From DATGFB01 sp032160545 (lineage in GTDB: Bacteria; Actinomycetota; Actinomycetes; Mycobacteriales; Jatrophihabitantaceae), in contig JAVHVN010000151.1 in NCBI GenBank assembly GCA_032160545.1, forward strand, positions 1 to 20,737: a stretch of DNA of 20,737 nucleotides, written 5' to 3'. Shown here one piece after another: positions 1-7,554 of the stretch. The first letter of the stretch is position 1; each line of letters starts with the position of its first letter. The position numbers and the translations under genes were made by a program. Under the pieces are notes generated by a model, which ran no database searches, was not told the origin of the DNA, and was given only the letters and a program-made list of their open reading frames with translations.

Positions 1-15
1 GGTCGGAGCGATGAT

Positions 16-49
16 GGCCGGCCCAGGACGTTTCCGTCCCGGACCGGCC
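16..49 (-). terminator. Hairpin terminator after the ABC importer operon
   Basis: Two 15-base arms (16-30 and 35-49) pair with only two mismatches around a TTTC loop. The hairpin starts 23 bases beyond the stop codon of the substrate-binding protein on the minus strand. No clear U-tract follows, which is common for actinobacterial terminators. The near-symmetric stem could also stop transcription from the other side. Confidence 0.65.
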
Positions 50-63
50 ACCTGCCGAAGCGA

Positions 64-82
64 GCCTCGGATCAGCCGAGGC
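64..82 (-). other. Small hairpin spanning the stop codon of the substrate-binding protein gene
   Basis: GCCTCGG (64-70) and CCGAGGC (76-82) form a perfect 7-bp stem with loop ATCAG. The TGA stop of the minus-strand gene (72-74) lies in the loop. It may protect the 3' end or add to the stronger hairpin at 16-49. The pairing is seen directly; the role is inferred. Confidence 0.4.
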
Positions 83-1004
83 CGACGGACGAGAGCCACT
101 CCTTGGCCACGTCGTCCGCCTTCTTGCCGTCGACCTGGATCTTCGACACGAGCGAGGCGAGGGTCGCGGTGTCGAGCTTCGCCGACACCGCATTCGCCGC
201 GTCGGTGATCGTCGGGTTGAGCTTCGACGTGCTGACGATCGGCACGATGTTCTGCGCGGCGAACATGCTCTTCGGGTCCTTGAGCGACACGAAGTTGTTG
301 GCCTGGATCGACGGGTCGGTCGAGAAGATGTCGGCCGCGTCGATGCTGCCGTTCTTCAGCGAGTTCACCGTGACGGTTCCACCGGCCGCGGTGACCGTGA
401 AGTCCTTGAACACGACCCCGTACACCGACTTCAGCGCGGGAACGCCGTCGGCGCGCGTCTTGAACTGAGCAGGTGCGCCGAGCGTCAGCTTGTTTGCCAC
501 CGACGCCAGGTCACCGATCGAGCTGAGGTTGTACTTGGTCGCGGTGTTCTTGGTGACGGTGATGGTGTCGCTGTCCTGCGCCGCCGCGTACTTCAACGCG
601 GTGAGCTTCGAGCCGAGAGCCGCGGGAAGGGCCGCGGCCACATCGGCCGGGCTCTTCGCCGTCGCCTTCGGGTCGAGGTAGGCGAGGATCGAGCCGCTGT
701 ACTCGGGGAAGAAGTCGATCGACCCGTCCTGCAGCGCCTTGAAGTAGACCGGGCGCTCGCCGATGTTGAGCTTCTTGGTGACCGTGACGCCCTTCGCGCT
801 CAGCGCGTCACCGTAGATGTCGGCGAGCAGCTCGCTCTCGGAGAAACCCGCGGAGCCGATGGTGATGCTTCCGGCGGACGCGCCGCCGGAAGAGCTGCTC
901 GACCCTCCGGAGCCGGCATTGTTGGGCTTGCTCGAACTGCACGCGGTGATCGCCACCGCCACGGTTGCCAGGGTGGCGAGGCCGACTGCGAACTTGTTTC
1001 TCAT
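72..1004 (-). CDS. Substrate-binding lipoprotein of a quaternary-amine (glycine betaine/choline-type) ABC importer
   Basis: This 310-residue protein begins with a lipoprotein signal: basic start, hydrophobic stretch, and a lipobox ending at Cys22, followed by a Ser/Gly-rich linker. The mature part resembles the OpuAC/ProX-like family. Its early GFSESELLADIYG and following LNIGERPVYFKALQDG and IDFFPEYSG segments match the conserved N-lobe of osmoprotectant-binding proteins. It should be tethered outside the membrane and deliver ligand to the two permeases encoded upstream. The ATG at 1004 has a GAGGAG Shine-Dalgarno five bases away. A 48-base gap separates it from the preceding permease gene, so it can be translated independently. 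This fits the usual need for excess binding protein. The ligand (betaine, choline, carnitine, proline betaine) cannot be told from the sequence alone. Confidence 0.9.
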   Translation of the reverse strand: MRNKFAVGLATLATVAVAITACSSSKPNNAGSGGSSSSSGGASAGSITIGSAGFSESELLADIYGDALSAKGVTVTKKLNIGERPVYFKALQDGSIDFFPEYSGSILAYLDPKATAKSPADVAAALPAALGSKLTALKYAAAQDSDTITVTKNTATKYNLSSIGDLASVANKLTLGAPAQFKTRADGVPALKSVYGVVFKDFTVTAAGGTVTVNSLKNGSIDAADIFSTDPSIQANNFVSLKDPKSMFAAQNIVPIVSTSKLNPTITDAANAVSAKLDTATLASLVSKIQVDGKKADDVAKEWLSSVGLG

Positions 1005-1052
1005 GTGGGCTCCTCGTGGAGTGTTCCTATTGCGCTCTGGTTCGGCTGACGA

Positions 1053-1898
1053 TCACGGCTCGCCGGGCGCCACCTCCATGGTCTTGCCGGGAAGGCTCGC
1101 GAGCGAGGGCGCCGCCTTGACGCGGAATCGTCCCGAGACACCCGGCGACACCACGAGGCGCTGAACACCCAGCAGCAGCACGTCAGAGGTGACTGCGAGA
1201 ACAGCGACGACGATGCCGGCGCCGATCATCGCCGGGTAGCCGGCATCGGGATCGTTGATCTGCTGCAGCCCGTTGAAGATCAGGTAGCCGAGGCCACCGA
1301 GGAACGGGAGGAACGCGGCGATGGTCGCGGTCGCGATGACCTGCAGCACGGCGCTGCGGACGCCGGAGAAGATCAGCGGCAACGCGATCGGCAACTCGAC
1401 CCGGCGCAGCACCTCGCCACCGGTCATGCCCATGCCGCGTGCGGCATCCCGCACGGCCGGGTCGACGTTCTGCACCCCCGCGTAGCTGTTGGTGAGGATG
1501 GGCGGGATCGCCAGGACGATCAGGACGATCTCGACCGGCACGACGTACGGGACGCCGCCGCGGTGCACCAGCCAGCTGACCGCCTCGCCGTAGTGGATCT
1601 TGGGCGTGAGCGTCACGACGAGCAGCAGGAGCAACCCGAACGCGGGCACCGCCCGGATGCCGTTGGCGAGCCCCACGACGACGACGACGCCACGGCCGGT
1701 GTGGCCGATGACCAGGCCGAGCGGAAGCGCGATCATCGCCGCCACCAGCACGGCCACGACGGTGTATGCGACGTGCTCGCGCAACGACACCAGCAGCCCG
1801 TGCTCGCCCCACCAGTGCGACGCGGTGGTGAGCCAGCCCGGGACCTTGCCCAGGCTCGGCAGGTCACCGCCAGCGGCGAGGATCGTCGAGGCGCTCAC
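1053..1898 (-). CDS. Quaternary-amine ABC importer, second permease
   Basis: This integral membrane permease of the BPD_transp_1 (MetI-like) fold has 281 residues from the chosen GTG start at 1898. About five to six hydrophobic segments are visible. The EAA loop follows the pattern NVDPAVRDAARGMGMTGGEV...VELPIALPLI, which contacts the ATPase. The reading frame stays open far upstream to 2573, but that part only shadows the neighbouring permease gene. The GTG at 1898 overlaps the upstream stop in a GTGA tetranucleotide, a typical translational-coupling start. The N-terminus carries a short extra segment before the first membrane helix, and the C-terminus has a roughly 30-residue basic tail. 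It pairs with the other permease to form a heterodimeric channel. Confidence 0.9.
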   Translation of the reverse strand: MSASTILAAGGDLPSLGKVPGWLTTASHWWGEHGLLVSLREHVAYTVVAVLVAAMIALPLGLVIGHTGRGVVVVVGLANGIRAVPAFGLLLLLVVTLTPKIHYGEAVSWLVHRGGVPYVVPVEIVLIVLAIPPILTNSYAGVQNVDPAVRDAARGMGMTGGEVLRRVELPIALPLIFSGVRSAVLQVIATATIAAFLPFLGGLGYLIFNGLQQINDPDAGYPAMIGAGIVVAVLAVTSDVLLLGVQRLVVSPGVSGRFRVKAAPSLASLPGKTMEVAPGEP

Positions 1899-2554
1899 CG
1901 TGCGGCCGCCGCTCGGCGCCAGGGCGTCGCGAGACGCACCCCGAACAGGATAACCCAGTCGAAGACCAGCGCGACGAGGACGAACATGACGAGCCCGAGC
2001 AGGATCGGGGTCGAGCCGTTCACCGTGGCGTTGTAGCCGGCGGTGAACAGCGAGCCGAGTTGCGAGACACCGAGCGTCGAGGCGACGGCCACGAGGCTGA
2101 CGTTCGAAACCGCGGCGACGCGCAGGCCCGCACCGATGACCGGCACCGCCAACGGCAACTGCACCCGGACCACTCGCTGCGCCCCCGTGTAGCCCATCGC
2201 GGCGGCCGCCTGCAGCAGGTTCTCGTCGACGGCGGAGAAGCCGTCGGCGACGACGCGTACGAGCAGTGCCACCGAGTAGATCGAGAGCGCGACCGCGATG
2301 TTGACCGGATCGAGGATGCCCGTGCCGAGAATGCCGGGCAGCACCAGGAACAGCACGATCGAGGGAACCGTGTACAGCAGGCCTGCCACGGAGACGAGCG
2401 GCGGATAGGTCCAGCGGAACCGGCTCGCCACCCAGCCGACCGGCAGCGAGATGATCAGGCCGACGACGACCGGCACGGCGGCGAGCCAGAGCGTCGTGCG
2501 CAACCAGCCGAGGATCTCGGACTGGTCGCCGCGGAAGTAGTCCCAGATGTTCAC
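1895..2554 (-). CDS. Quaternary-amine ABC importer, first permease
   Basis: The gene encodes a 219-residue permease, close to the usual length of OpuCB-type subunits. It begins MNIWDYFRGDQ and shows hydrophobic helices such as LWLAAVPVVVGLIISLPVGW and VSVAGLLYTVPSIVLFLVLP. The EAA-type cytoplasmic loop (VDENLLQAAAAMGYTGAQRVVRVQLPLAVPVI) identifies the MetI-like importer permease family. The GTG start at 2554 overlaps the stop of the ATPase gene (GTGA, 2551-2554). Its own stop overlaps the next permease start at 1895-1898, so the ATPase and both permeases are translationally coupled. No independent promoter is seen. Confidence 0.9.
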   Translation of the reverse strand: MNIWDYFRGDQSEILGWLRTTLWLAAVPVVVGLIISLPVGWVASRFRWTYPPLVSVAGLLYTVPSIVLFLVLPGILGTGILDPVNIAVALSIYSVALLVRVVADGFSAVDENLLQAAAAMGYTGAQRVVRVQLPLAVPVIGAGLRVAAVSNVSLVAVASTLGVSQLGSLFTAGYNATVNGSTPILLGLVMFVLVALVFDWVILFGVRLATPWRRAAAAR

Positions 2555-3681
2555 GACGCGGGCTCCGTCGCATGCGCGGTCTTGGCGCGCTCGGCCTCGA
2601 TCACCGCGACGACGCCCGACGCCGTGACCGTGCCCACCAGGCGCCCGTCGCCGTCGATCACGACGCCCCGCCCGCTCGGCGACGACAACGCGGCGTCGAG
2701 CGCCTCGCGGAACGTCCCGTGGATGTCGGCCAGCGTGCCGCCGAGGTTGAGCGCCTGCTCGGTGATCACTGCGTCCGGCCCGCTGCCGTCGCCGTCGAGA
2801 CGCAGCCACCCCTGCGGCTGCAGCGCGTCGTCGACGACGAGCACCCACTCGTCCCGCGCGACGTCGCGGGCCCGCGACAGCGGCGCGCCGAGTTCGGCGA
2901 TCGGCTCGTCCTGCACCGGCAGGTGCGTCGCCTCCGAGAAGCCGAGTGCCCGGTAGCCACGGTCGCGGCCCACGAAGCCGGCGACGAACGAGTCGGCCGG
3001 ACGGGCGAGCAACTCGGCGGGCGCCGCGAGCTGGGCCAGCCGCCCGCCCACGCGCAACACGGCCACCTGGTCACCGAGCTTGATGGCCTCGTCGATGTCA
3101 TGGGTGACGAACACGATGGTCTTGCCGAGCTCGCCCTGCAGCCGGAGAAACTCCTGCTGCAGCTGGTTCCGCACCACCGGGTCGACCGCGCTGAACGGCT
3201 CGTCCATCAGCATCACCGGCGGGTCCGCCGCCAGCGCGCGGGCCACTCCGACGCGCTGCTGCTGGCCGCCGGACAGCTGTGCCGGATACCGCTTCGCGAA
3301 GGCGCTCGGGAGCCCGACCATCTCCATCAGCTCCATGGCGCGGGCGCGCGCCTGCCTGCGATCGGTGCCGAGCAGCAGCGGGACGGTGGCGACGTTGTCG
3401 ACGACGGTGCGGTGCGGGAACAGCCCGGCGGACTGGATCACGTAGCCGATACCGCGGCGCAACTCGGTCGTCGGGACCGCGGCGGTGTCGCGGTCGTCGA
3501 TCATGATGCGGCCGGACGTCGGCTCGATCATCCGGTTGATCATCCGCAGGCTCGTCGTCTTGCCACACCCGGATGGCCCGACAAGCACCGTGATCTTGCG
3601 CGACGGCGCCTCGAGGTCGAGCGAGTCGACGGCAACGGTGCCGTCGGGGTAGCGCTTGGTGACGTTCTCGAATCGGATCAC
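2551..3681 (-). CDS. Quaternary-amine ABC importer ATPase with CBS-like C-terminal region (ProV/OpuCA type)
   Basis: This 376-residue ATP-binding subunit drives import through the two permeases encoded next. Seen directly: Walker A GPSGCGKTT (35-43), Q-loop Gln83, signature LSGGQ (136-140), Walker B ending in Asp160-Glu161, and switch His194. After about residue 240 comes an extension expected of glycine betaine importers. It contains CBS-domain-like segments (around DDALQPQGWL and the end GRLVGTVTASGVVAVIE). In OpuA-type transporters CBS domains sense ionic strength or cyclic-di-AMP; whether this divergent copy does is unknown. The GTG start at 3681 overlaps the IclR stop (GTGA, 3678-3681), tying importer expression to that of the regulator. 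Confidence 0.92.
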   Translation of the reverse strand: MIRFENVTKRYPDGTVAVDSLDLEAPSRKITVLVGPSGCGKTTSLRMINRMIEPTSGRIMIDDRDTAAVPTTELRRGIGYVIQSAGLFPHRTVVDNVATVPLLLGTDRRQARARAMELMEMVGLPSAFAKRYPAQLSGGQQQRVGVARALAADPPVMLMDEPFSAVDPVVRNQLQQEFLRLQGELGKTIVFVTHDIDEAIKLGDQVAVLRVGGRLAQLAAPAELLARPADSFVAGFVGRDRGYRALGFSEATHLPVQDEPIAELGAPLSRARDVARDEWVLVVDDALQPQGWLRLDGDGSGPDAVITEQALNLGGTLADIHGTFREALDAALSSPSGRGVVIDGDGRLVGTVTASGVVAVIEAERAKTAHATEPAS

Positions 3682-4364
3682 GTGCCGGTCGCCTTCCGGT
3701 GGTCGGGAGCCCCGAGCTGTGCTGCGATCGCGTCGGCCTCGCCCCGCACGATGTCGCCGAAGGTCTCGGCGATGTCGCCGTCTATCCGGTAGGTCGGCCC
3801 GACGAGGTTCAGTGCGCCGGCGATCCCGCCCGGCCGTCTGATCGGCGCGGCGATCCCGGTGACGTCGGGCTCCTCGGGGCCGCGGTGCACGGCGTAGCCG
3901 TGCTCGCCGACGTCCCCGCGCAGCGCTCGTCCGACCGCGAGGTCGCCTGCAGAGATGGCCCGGCCCACCCAGCTGGTGTGCCGAACCGGATGGGTTCCCT
4001 CGACCATCGCGATGAACACGGCGCTGTCAGCAGGCCCCGAAATCGCGAGGTACGCGGACTCACCGGTGCGCTCGACGATGCGGCGCAGGCCCGGCTGGCC
4101 GAGGCGCACGAGCGACTGCCGGCCGAGTGCCGCTGCCCCGAGCTGGATCACGCGGGTGCCGGCATGCCAGCTGCCGTTCGGCGCCCGGGCTACGAAGCCG
4201 GCGGACTCGAGGGTGCGCAGCAGGCGCAGTGCGGTGCTCGGCGGAAGTTGCACCCGACGCGCCGCCTCGCTCAGCGTGATCGACTCGTCGGCGCAGACCT
4301 CGGCGAGCAGGCCGAGGGCGCGTTCCACCGTCCGCGTGGAGGCAGCCGGGCCAAGGGTTGTCAC
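3678..4364 (-). CDS. IclR-family transcriptional regulator, first gene of the importer operon
   Basis: From the GTG at 4364 the protein has 228 residues, slightly short for IclR regulators (about 240-270). An N-terminal winged helix-turn-helix (TVERALGLLAEVC...LSEAARRVQLPPSTALRLLRTLESAGFV) is followed by the IclR effector domain (TGESAYLAI, GRAISAGDLAVGRAL, GGIAGALNLVGP). The frame is open up to 4631, but a GGGAG Shine-Dalgarno seven bases before 4364 and the family pattern favour this start. The stop overlaps the ATPase start, so regulator and transporter share a transcript. IclR proteins sense small organic ligands, so this one probably responds to the imported compound or a derivative. A short palindrome (GTTGT-C-ACAAC, 4357-4367) sits on the start codon and could mediate autoregulation, but this is weak. 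Confidence 0.85.
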   Translation of the reverse strand: MTTLGPAASTRTVERALGLLAEVCADESITLSEAARRVQLPPSTALRLLRTLESAGFVARAPNGSWHAGTRVIQLGAAALGRQSLVRLGQPGLRRIVERTGESAYLAISGPADSAVFIAMVEGTHPVRHTSWVGRAISAGDLAVGRALRGDVGEHGYAVHRGPEEPDVTGIAAPIRRPGGIAGALNLVGPTYRIDGDIAETFGDIVRGEADAIAAQLGAPDHRKATGT

Positions 4365-4535
4365 AACAACACTCCCTGGAGTGATCGGGGCTGCGTCTAA
4401 CGTGCCATCCAGTGACAAGGGGTTTCCGCGTGCCGACACGGTGGCACGGCGATGCGCCAGCATGGAACCCCTCACCGGTGTGCCGTCCAGAATCGTCACC
4501 GCAGCGTGACATCGACCTGCGACAACGCCGGGCGG

Positions 4536-4561
4536 TCGGATCGCATTCCCTAGCGATCCGA
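4536..4561. repeat. 9-bp inverted repeat, candidate operator
   Basis: TCGGATCGC (4536-4544) and GCGATCCGA (4553-4561) are perfect inverted arms around the spacer ATTCCCTA. There is no U-tract and no gene end nearby, so an operator is more likely than a terminator. It lies about 170 bases from the IclR start and 140 from etfD, so either promoter could be the target. An extra ATTCCC occurs at 4568-4573, 23 bases after the one in the spacer. Confidence 0.4.
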
Positions 4562-4642
4562 TCGACAATTCCCGCTTCGCGCCGCACGGCGTCGAGCACC
4601 TCGGGGATGTTCTCGGCGCCACACCCGCCACGGACGAGTGGT

Positions 4643-4668
4643 TACCGTCCGGTAGGACCGCATAGTCT
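4643..4668 (+). promoter_or_regulatory. Candidate etfD promoter with embedded TACCG-N2-CGGTA operator
   Basis: TAGTCT (4663-4668) fits the actinobacterial -10 pattern TAnnnT and would start transcription near 4675, about 27 bases before the GTG of etfD. Directly upstream lies the perfect inverted repeat TACCG-TC-CGGTA (4643-4654). It sits between the expected -35 and -10, where a bound repressor would block RNA polymerase. The arms look like sites of TetR-type repressors; the regulator is not in the window. No good -35 is seen. Confidence 0.5.
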
Positions 4669-4701
4669 CACCAGGTTCATCACACAGAGGAGACGACGCC
4701 C

Positions 4702-7062
4702 GTGTCGCCAAGCCTTGCCGCCGCGCAGCAGACCCTCTCATCCGGGGTCTTCGTCGACTGGGCGTACACCGCTCCGGGCCTGCTGCGGATCATCCTTGCG
4801 CTCGCCATGCTGGTCGTCACGGCCGCCGTCGCGGGCAAGCGGATCATGTGGCTGGTCAAGCTGATCCGCTCGGGACGACCCGTCAAGGGCCGCACCGACA
4901 ACATCCAGGAGCGGGTCAAGGACCAGGTCGTCGAGGTCTTCGGCCAGAAGCGGCTGCTGAAGTGGAACGCGCCGGGCCTCGCGCACTTCTTCACGTTCTG
5001 GGGTTTCGTCATCCTCGGCCTCACCATTCTCGAGGCCTTCGGCGCGTTGGTGATCAGCCAGGACTTCGCGGTGCCCTTCTTCGGCCGCGCGCGCTGGCTC
5101 GGATTCCTCGAGGACTTCTTCGCCGTCGCGGTGCTGCTGGCCATCATCTGGTTCGCGATCAACCGCGTGCGCAACGCCCCCGCACGCAAGAGCCGCGCCA
5201 GCCGGTTCTACGGCTCGCACACCGGGCCGGCGTGGGTGATCCTCGGCATGATCTCGCTGGTGGTCATCACCCTGCTGCTCTACCGCGGCGCGCAGTACAA
5301 CACCGGCCACCTCCCGTTCGGTGCGTCGAAGGCGCCGTTCGCGTCGTACCTCGTCGCGAAGGCACTCGGCACCGGCGCCTACAACCACGGCGTCGAGACG
5401 TTCTTCCTGCTCGCGCAGATGGCGGTGATCTTCGGCTTCACGATCATCGTCACGTACTCGAAGCACCTGCACATCGCGACCGCCCCGCTGAACGTCCTGA
5501 CCAAGCGCGAGCCGATCGCGCTCGGCGCGCTGCTGCCGGTCACCGACGCCGAGGGCGACCCGATCGACTTCGCCGATGTCGAGAACCTCGACGAGGACAC
5601 CGTCTTCGGCAAGGGCAAGATCGAGGACTTCACCTGGAAGGGCTACCTCGACTTCTCGACGTGCACCGAGTGCGGCCGCTGCCAGTCGCAGTGCCCGGCG
5701 TGGAACACCGACAAGCCGCTGTCGCCGAAGCTCCTGATCATGGACCTGCGCGACCACCTCTTCGCGAAGGCTCCGTACATCATCGGTGGCAAGACGGTCG
5801 ACGAAGGCTCGGTGCCGAAGTTCGAGGGCGGCGAGCACGGGCACGCCGTGCCCGAGGCCGGCTTCCCGCGCATCCCGACCTCGGGGCCCGAGCAGGCCAC
5901 CCGGCCGCTCGTCGGCACCGCCGAGCAGGGCGGCGTGATCGACCCCGACGTGCTGTGGTCGTGCACCACGTGCGGTGCGTGCGTCGAGCAGTGCCCCGTC
6001 GACATCGAGCACATCGACCACATCGTCGACATGCGGCGCTACCAGGTGCTGATCGAGTCGGCGTTCCCCTCCGAGGCAGGCGTCATGCTGCGCAACCTCG
6101 AGAACAAGGGAAACCCCTGGGGCCTGGCCGAGAAGGGCCGCGAGGAGTGGACGGACAACCTCGGCTTCGAGGTCCGCCGCGCGCAACCCGGCACGAAGCT
6201 CGACGTCGACATCGAATACCTCTTCTGGGTCGGCTGCGCCGGCGCGCTCGAGGACCGCTCCAAGAAGGTGACCCGCGCGTTCGCCCAGCTGCTCGACGTC
6301 GCCGGTGTCGAGTTCGCGGTGCTCGGCGCCGGCGAGACGTGTACGGGCGATCCCGCCCGGCGGCTGGGCAACGAGTTCCTGTTCCAGATGCTCGGCATGC
6401 AGAACGTCGAGACGCTCAACTCGATCACCCGTGCCGAGCCGCTCAAGATCGTCGCGACCTGCCCGCACTGCTTCAACACACTGGCGAACGAGTACCCGCA
6501 GCTCGGCGGCCACTACGAGGTCGTGCACCACACCCAGCTGCTCGCCCGTCTCGTCTCCGAGGGACGGCTGACTCCGGTCGAGCCGGTCGACAAGAACGTG
6601 ACCTACCACGACCCGTGCTACCTCGGCCGGCACAACAAGGTGTACCAGCCGCCGCGCGACGTGCTCGGCACGATCCCCGCGCTGAAGTCGCAGGAGATGC
6701 ATCGCTGCAAGGAGCGCGGCTTCTGCTGCGGCGCCGGCGGTGCGCGGTTCTGGATGGAGGAGAAGATCGGCAAGCGGATCAACCGCGAGCGGACGGACGA
6801 GGCGATCGGTCTCGACCCCGACCTGATCTCGACCGCCTGCCCGTTCTGCATGGTCATGCTCTCCGACGCCGTCACCGAGAAGAAGGCGGACGGCTCGGCG
6901 AAGGACCACGTGCAGGTGCTCGACGTCGCGCAGATCCTGCAGCAGTCGCTGACGGTTCCACCGCCGCCGGCTCCCCCGAGGTCCGATCCTGAGCCCGGCG
7001 AGCCGACACCCGATTCCGGGCCGGACCCGGCCCCCGAGGCGGCTGCCACCAGCACCAGCTGA
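4702..7062 (+). CDS. etfD: Membrane Fe-S oxidoreductase, EtfD-like (ETF:quinone electron transfer)
   Basis: This 786-residue protein belongs to the family of M. tuberculosis Rv0338c (EtfD) and Bacillus FadF, which pass electrons from electron-transfer flavoprotein to the respiratory quinone pool during fatty-acid oxidation. About five membrane helices occupy the first 260 residues (a nitrate reductase gamma-like region). Two [4Fe-4S] motifs follow: C321/C324/C327/C331 (CTECGRCQSQCP) and C421/C424/C427/C431 (CTTCGACVEQCP). Then come two CCG cysteine-rich domains: CPHC at 587-590, and FCCGAGG (C675-C676) with CPFC at 713-716, as in heterodisulfide reductase subunit B. The last ~35 residues are a Pro/Asp/Glu-rich tail. 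The GTG start has AGAGGAG about nine bases upstream. It appears monocistronic; etfAB are not in the window. Older annotations call it '(Fe-S)-binding protein'. Confidence 0.88.
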   Translation: MSPSLAAAQQTLSSGVFVDWAYTAPGLLRIILALAMLVVTAAVAGKRIMWLVKLIRSGRPVKGRTDNIQERVKDQVVEVFGQKRLLKWNAPGLAHFFTFWGFVILGLTILEAFGALVISQDFAVPFFGRARWLGFLEDFFAVAVLLAIIWFAINRVRNAPARKSRASRFYGSHTGPAWVILGMISLVVITLLLYRGAQYNTGHLPFGASKAPFASYLVAKALGTGAYNHGVETFFLLAQMAVIFGFTIIVTYSKHLHIATAPLNVLTKREPIALGALLPVTDAEGDPIDFADVENLDEDTVFGKGKIEDFTWKGYLDFSTCTECGRCQSQCPAWNTDKPLSPKLLIMDLRDHLFAKAPYIIGGKTVDEGSVPKFEGGEHGHAVPEAGFPRIPTSGPEQATRPLVGTAEQGGVIDPDVLWSCTTCGACVEQCPVDIEHIDHIVDMRRYQVLIESAFPSEAGVMLRNLENKGNPWGLAEKGREEWTDNLGFEVRRAQPGTKLDVDIEYLFWVGCAGALEDRSKKVTRAFAQLLDVAGVEFAVLGAGETCTGDPARRLGNEFLFQMLGMQNVETLNSITRAEPLKIVATCPHCFNTLANEYPQLGGHYEVVHHTQLLARLVSEGRLTPVEPVDKNVTYHDPCYLGRHNKVYQPPRDVLGTIPALKSQEMHRCKERGFCCGAGGARFWMEEKIGKRINRERTDEAIGLDPDLISTACPFCMVMLSDAVTEKKADGSAKDHVQVLDVAQILQQSLTVPPPPAPPRSDPEPGEPTPDSGPDPAPEAAATSTS

Positions 7063-7141
7063 CGGACGGCGAACCGGCGGCTAAGGGCAACCTGAACACG
7101 ACGGTGTCTCTTCGCCGGTACCTGCCAGTAACGTCGGGCGG

Positions 7142-7540
7142 GTGACTCCGCAAGGCCCCCGATCAGGCGTCGACTACGCCCTGCGGCGGCGTGCCGTGCT
7201 GGGCGACGTCCGCAGCGGGCGGATCGCGCGGTCCGAGGCGTGCGACGCGCATCCGTACCTGCTGCTCGCCGCACGGCACTACGGCGAGGCCTCGCCCACG
7301 CCGTGCCCGGTGTGCGACAAGCGACACATGCGGCACGTGCACTACGCCTACGGCGACGCCTTGGGTAAGTCGGCGGGGCAGGCGAAGTCCCGCGTCGAGC
7401 TCGCCCAGCTCGCCGGCCAGCACGAGGAGTTCGATGTCTACGTCGTCGAGGTCTGCCCGGACTGCGGGTGGAACCACCTCATCCGCTCGTTCGTGCTGGG
7501 CCGCCCGAGCAGCGGGAGTCTCGATGCCGCGGACGGCTGA
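7142..7540 (+). CDS. DUF5318 family protein (Rv0049-like)
   Basis: This 132-residue soluble protein has two CxxC pairs, CPVCDKRH and CPDCGWN. Together they suggest a small zinc-binding fold. A conserved-looking segment (DYALRRRAVLGDVRSGR...CDAHPYLLLAARHYG) matches the actinobacterial DUF5318 family found next to the class A PBP gene, as Rv0049 is next to ponA1 in M. tuberculosis. The function is unknown; the fixed neighbourhood hints at cell-wall synthesis or its regulation. The GTG start at 7142 has only a weak GGGCGG upstream, so the exact start is uncertain. The stop is 14 bases before the ponA start, so co-transcription is likely. Confidence 0.8.
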   Translation: MTPQGPRSGVDYALRRRAVLGDVRSGRIARSEACDAHPYLLLAARHYGEASPTPCPVCDKRHMRHVHYAYGDALGKSAGQAKSRVELAQLAGQHEEFDVYVVEVCPDCGWNHLIRSFVLGRPSSGSLDAADG

Positions 7541-7554
7541 CCGGGCGGCCGGGC

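Larger units (their letters stand above)
4365..4701. promoter_or_regulatory. Divergent intergenic region between the IclR-importer operon and etfD
   Basis: These 337 bases hold no convincing gene; open frames across them are out-of-frame shadows. They must carry promoters for both directions. Two inverted repeats and one -10-like hexamer (listed separately) are visible. I find no convincing -10 for the minus-strand IclR operon. A TTGTCA hexamer on the minus strand (about 4412-4417) is a possible -35, but nothing good stands at the right distance. Confidence 0.6.

Noticed and set aside
1899..2573. Upstream extension of the second permease frame to 2573 (506 residues)
   Set aside because: The extra part is Arg/Pro-rich out-of-frame translation of the first permease gene; the GTGA-coupled GTG at 1898 gives the family-length protein.
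4738..6909. 723-codon open frame on the minus strand opposite etfD
   Set aside because: It is a shadow of the high-GC etfD gene: repetitive Arg/Leu/Val/Asp composition, no family motifs, no Shine-Dalgarno, while the plus strand has all Fe-S and CCG motifs.
7063..7141. Inverted pieces (GGCGAA...TTCGCC; ACCGGCG...CGCCGGT) as the etfD terminator
   Set aside because: The arms are about 35 bases apart and mutually exclusive, and no compact stable stem forms, so I do not call a terminator.
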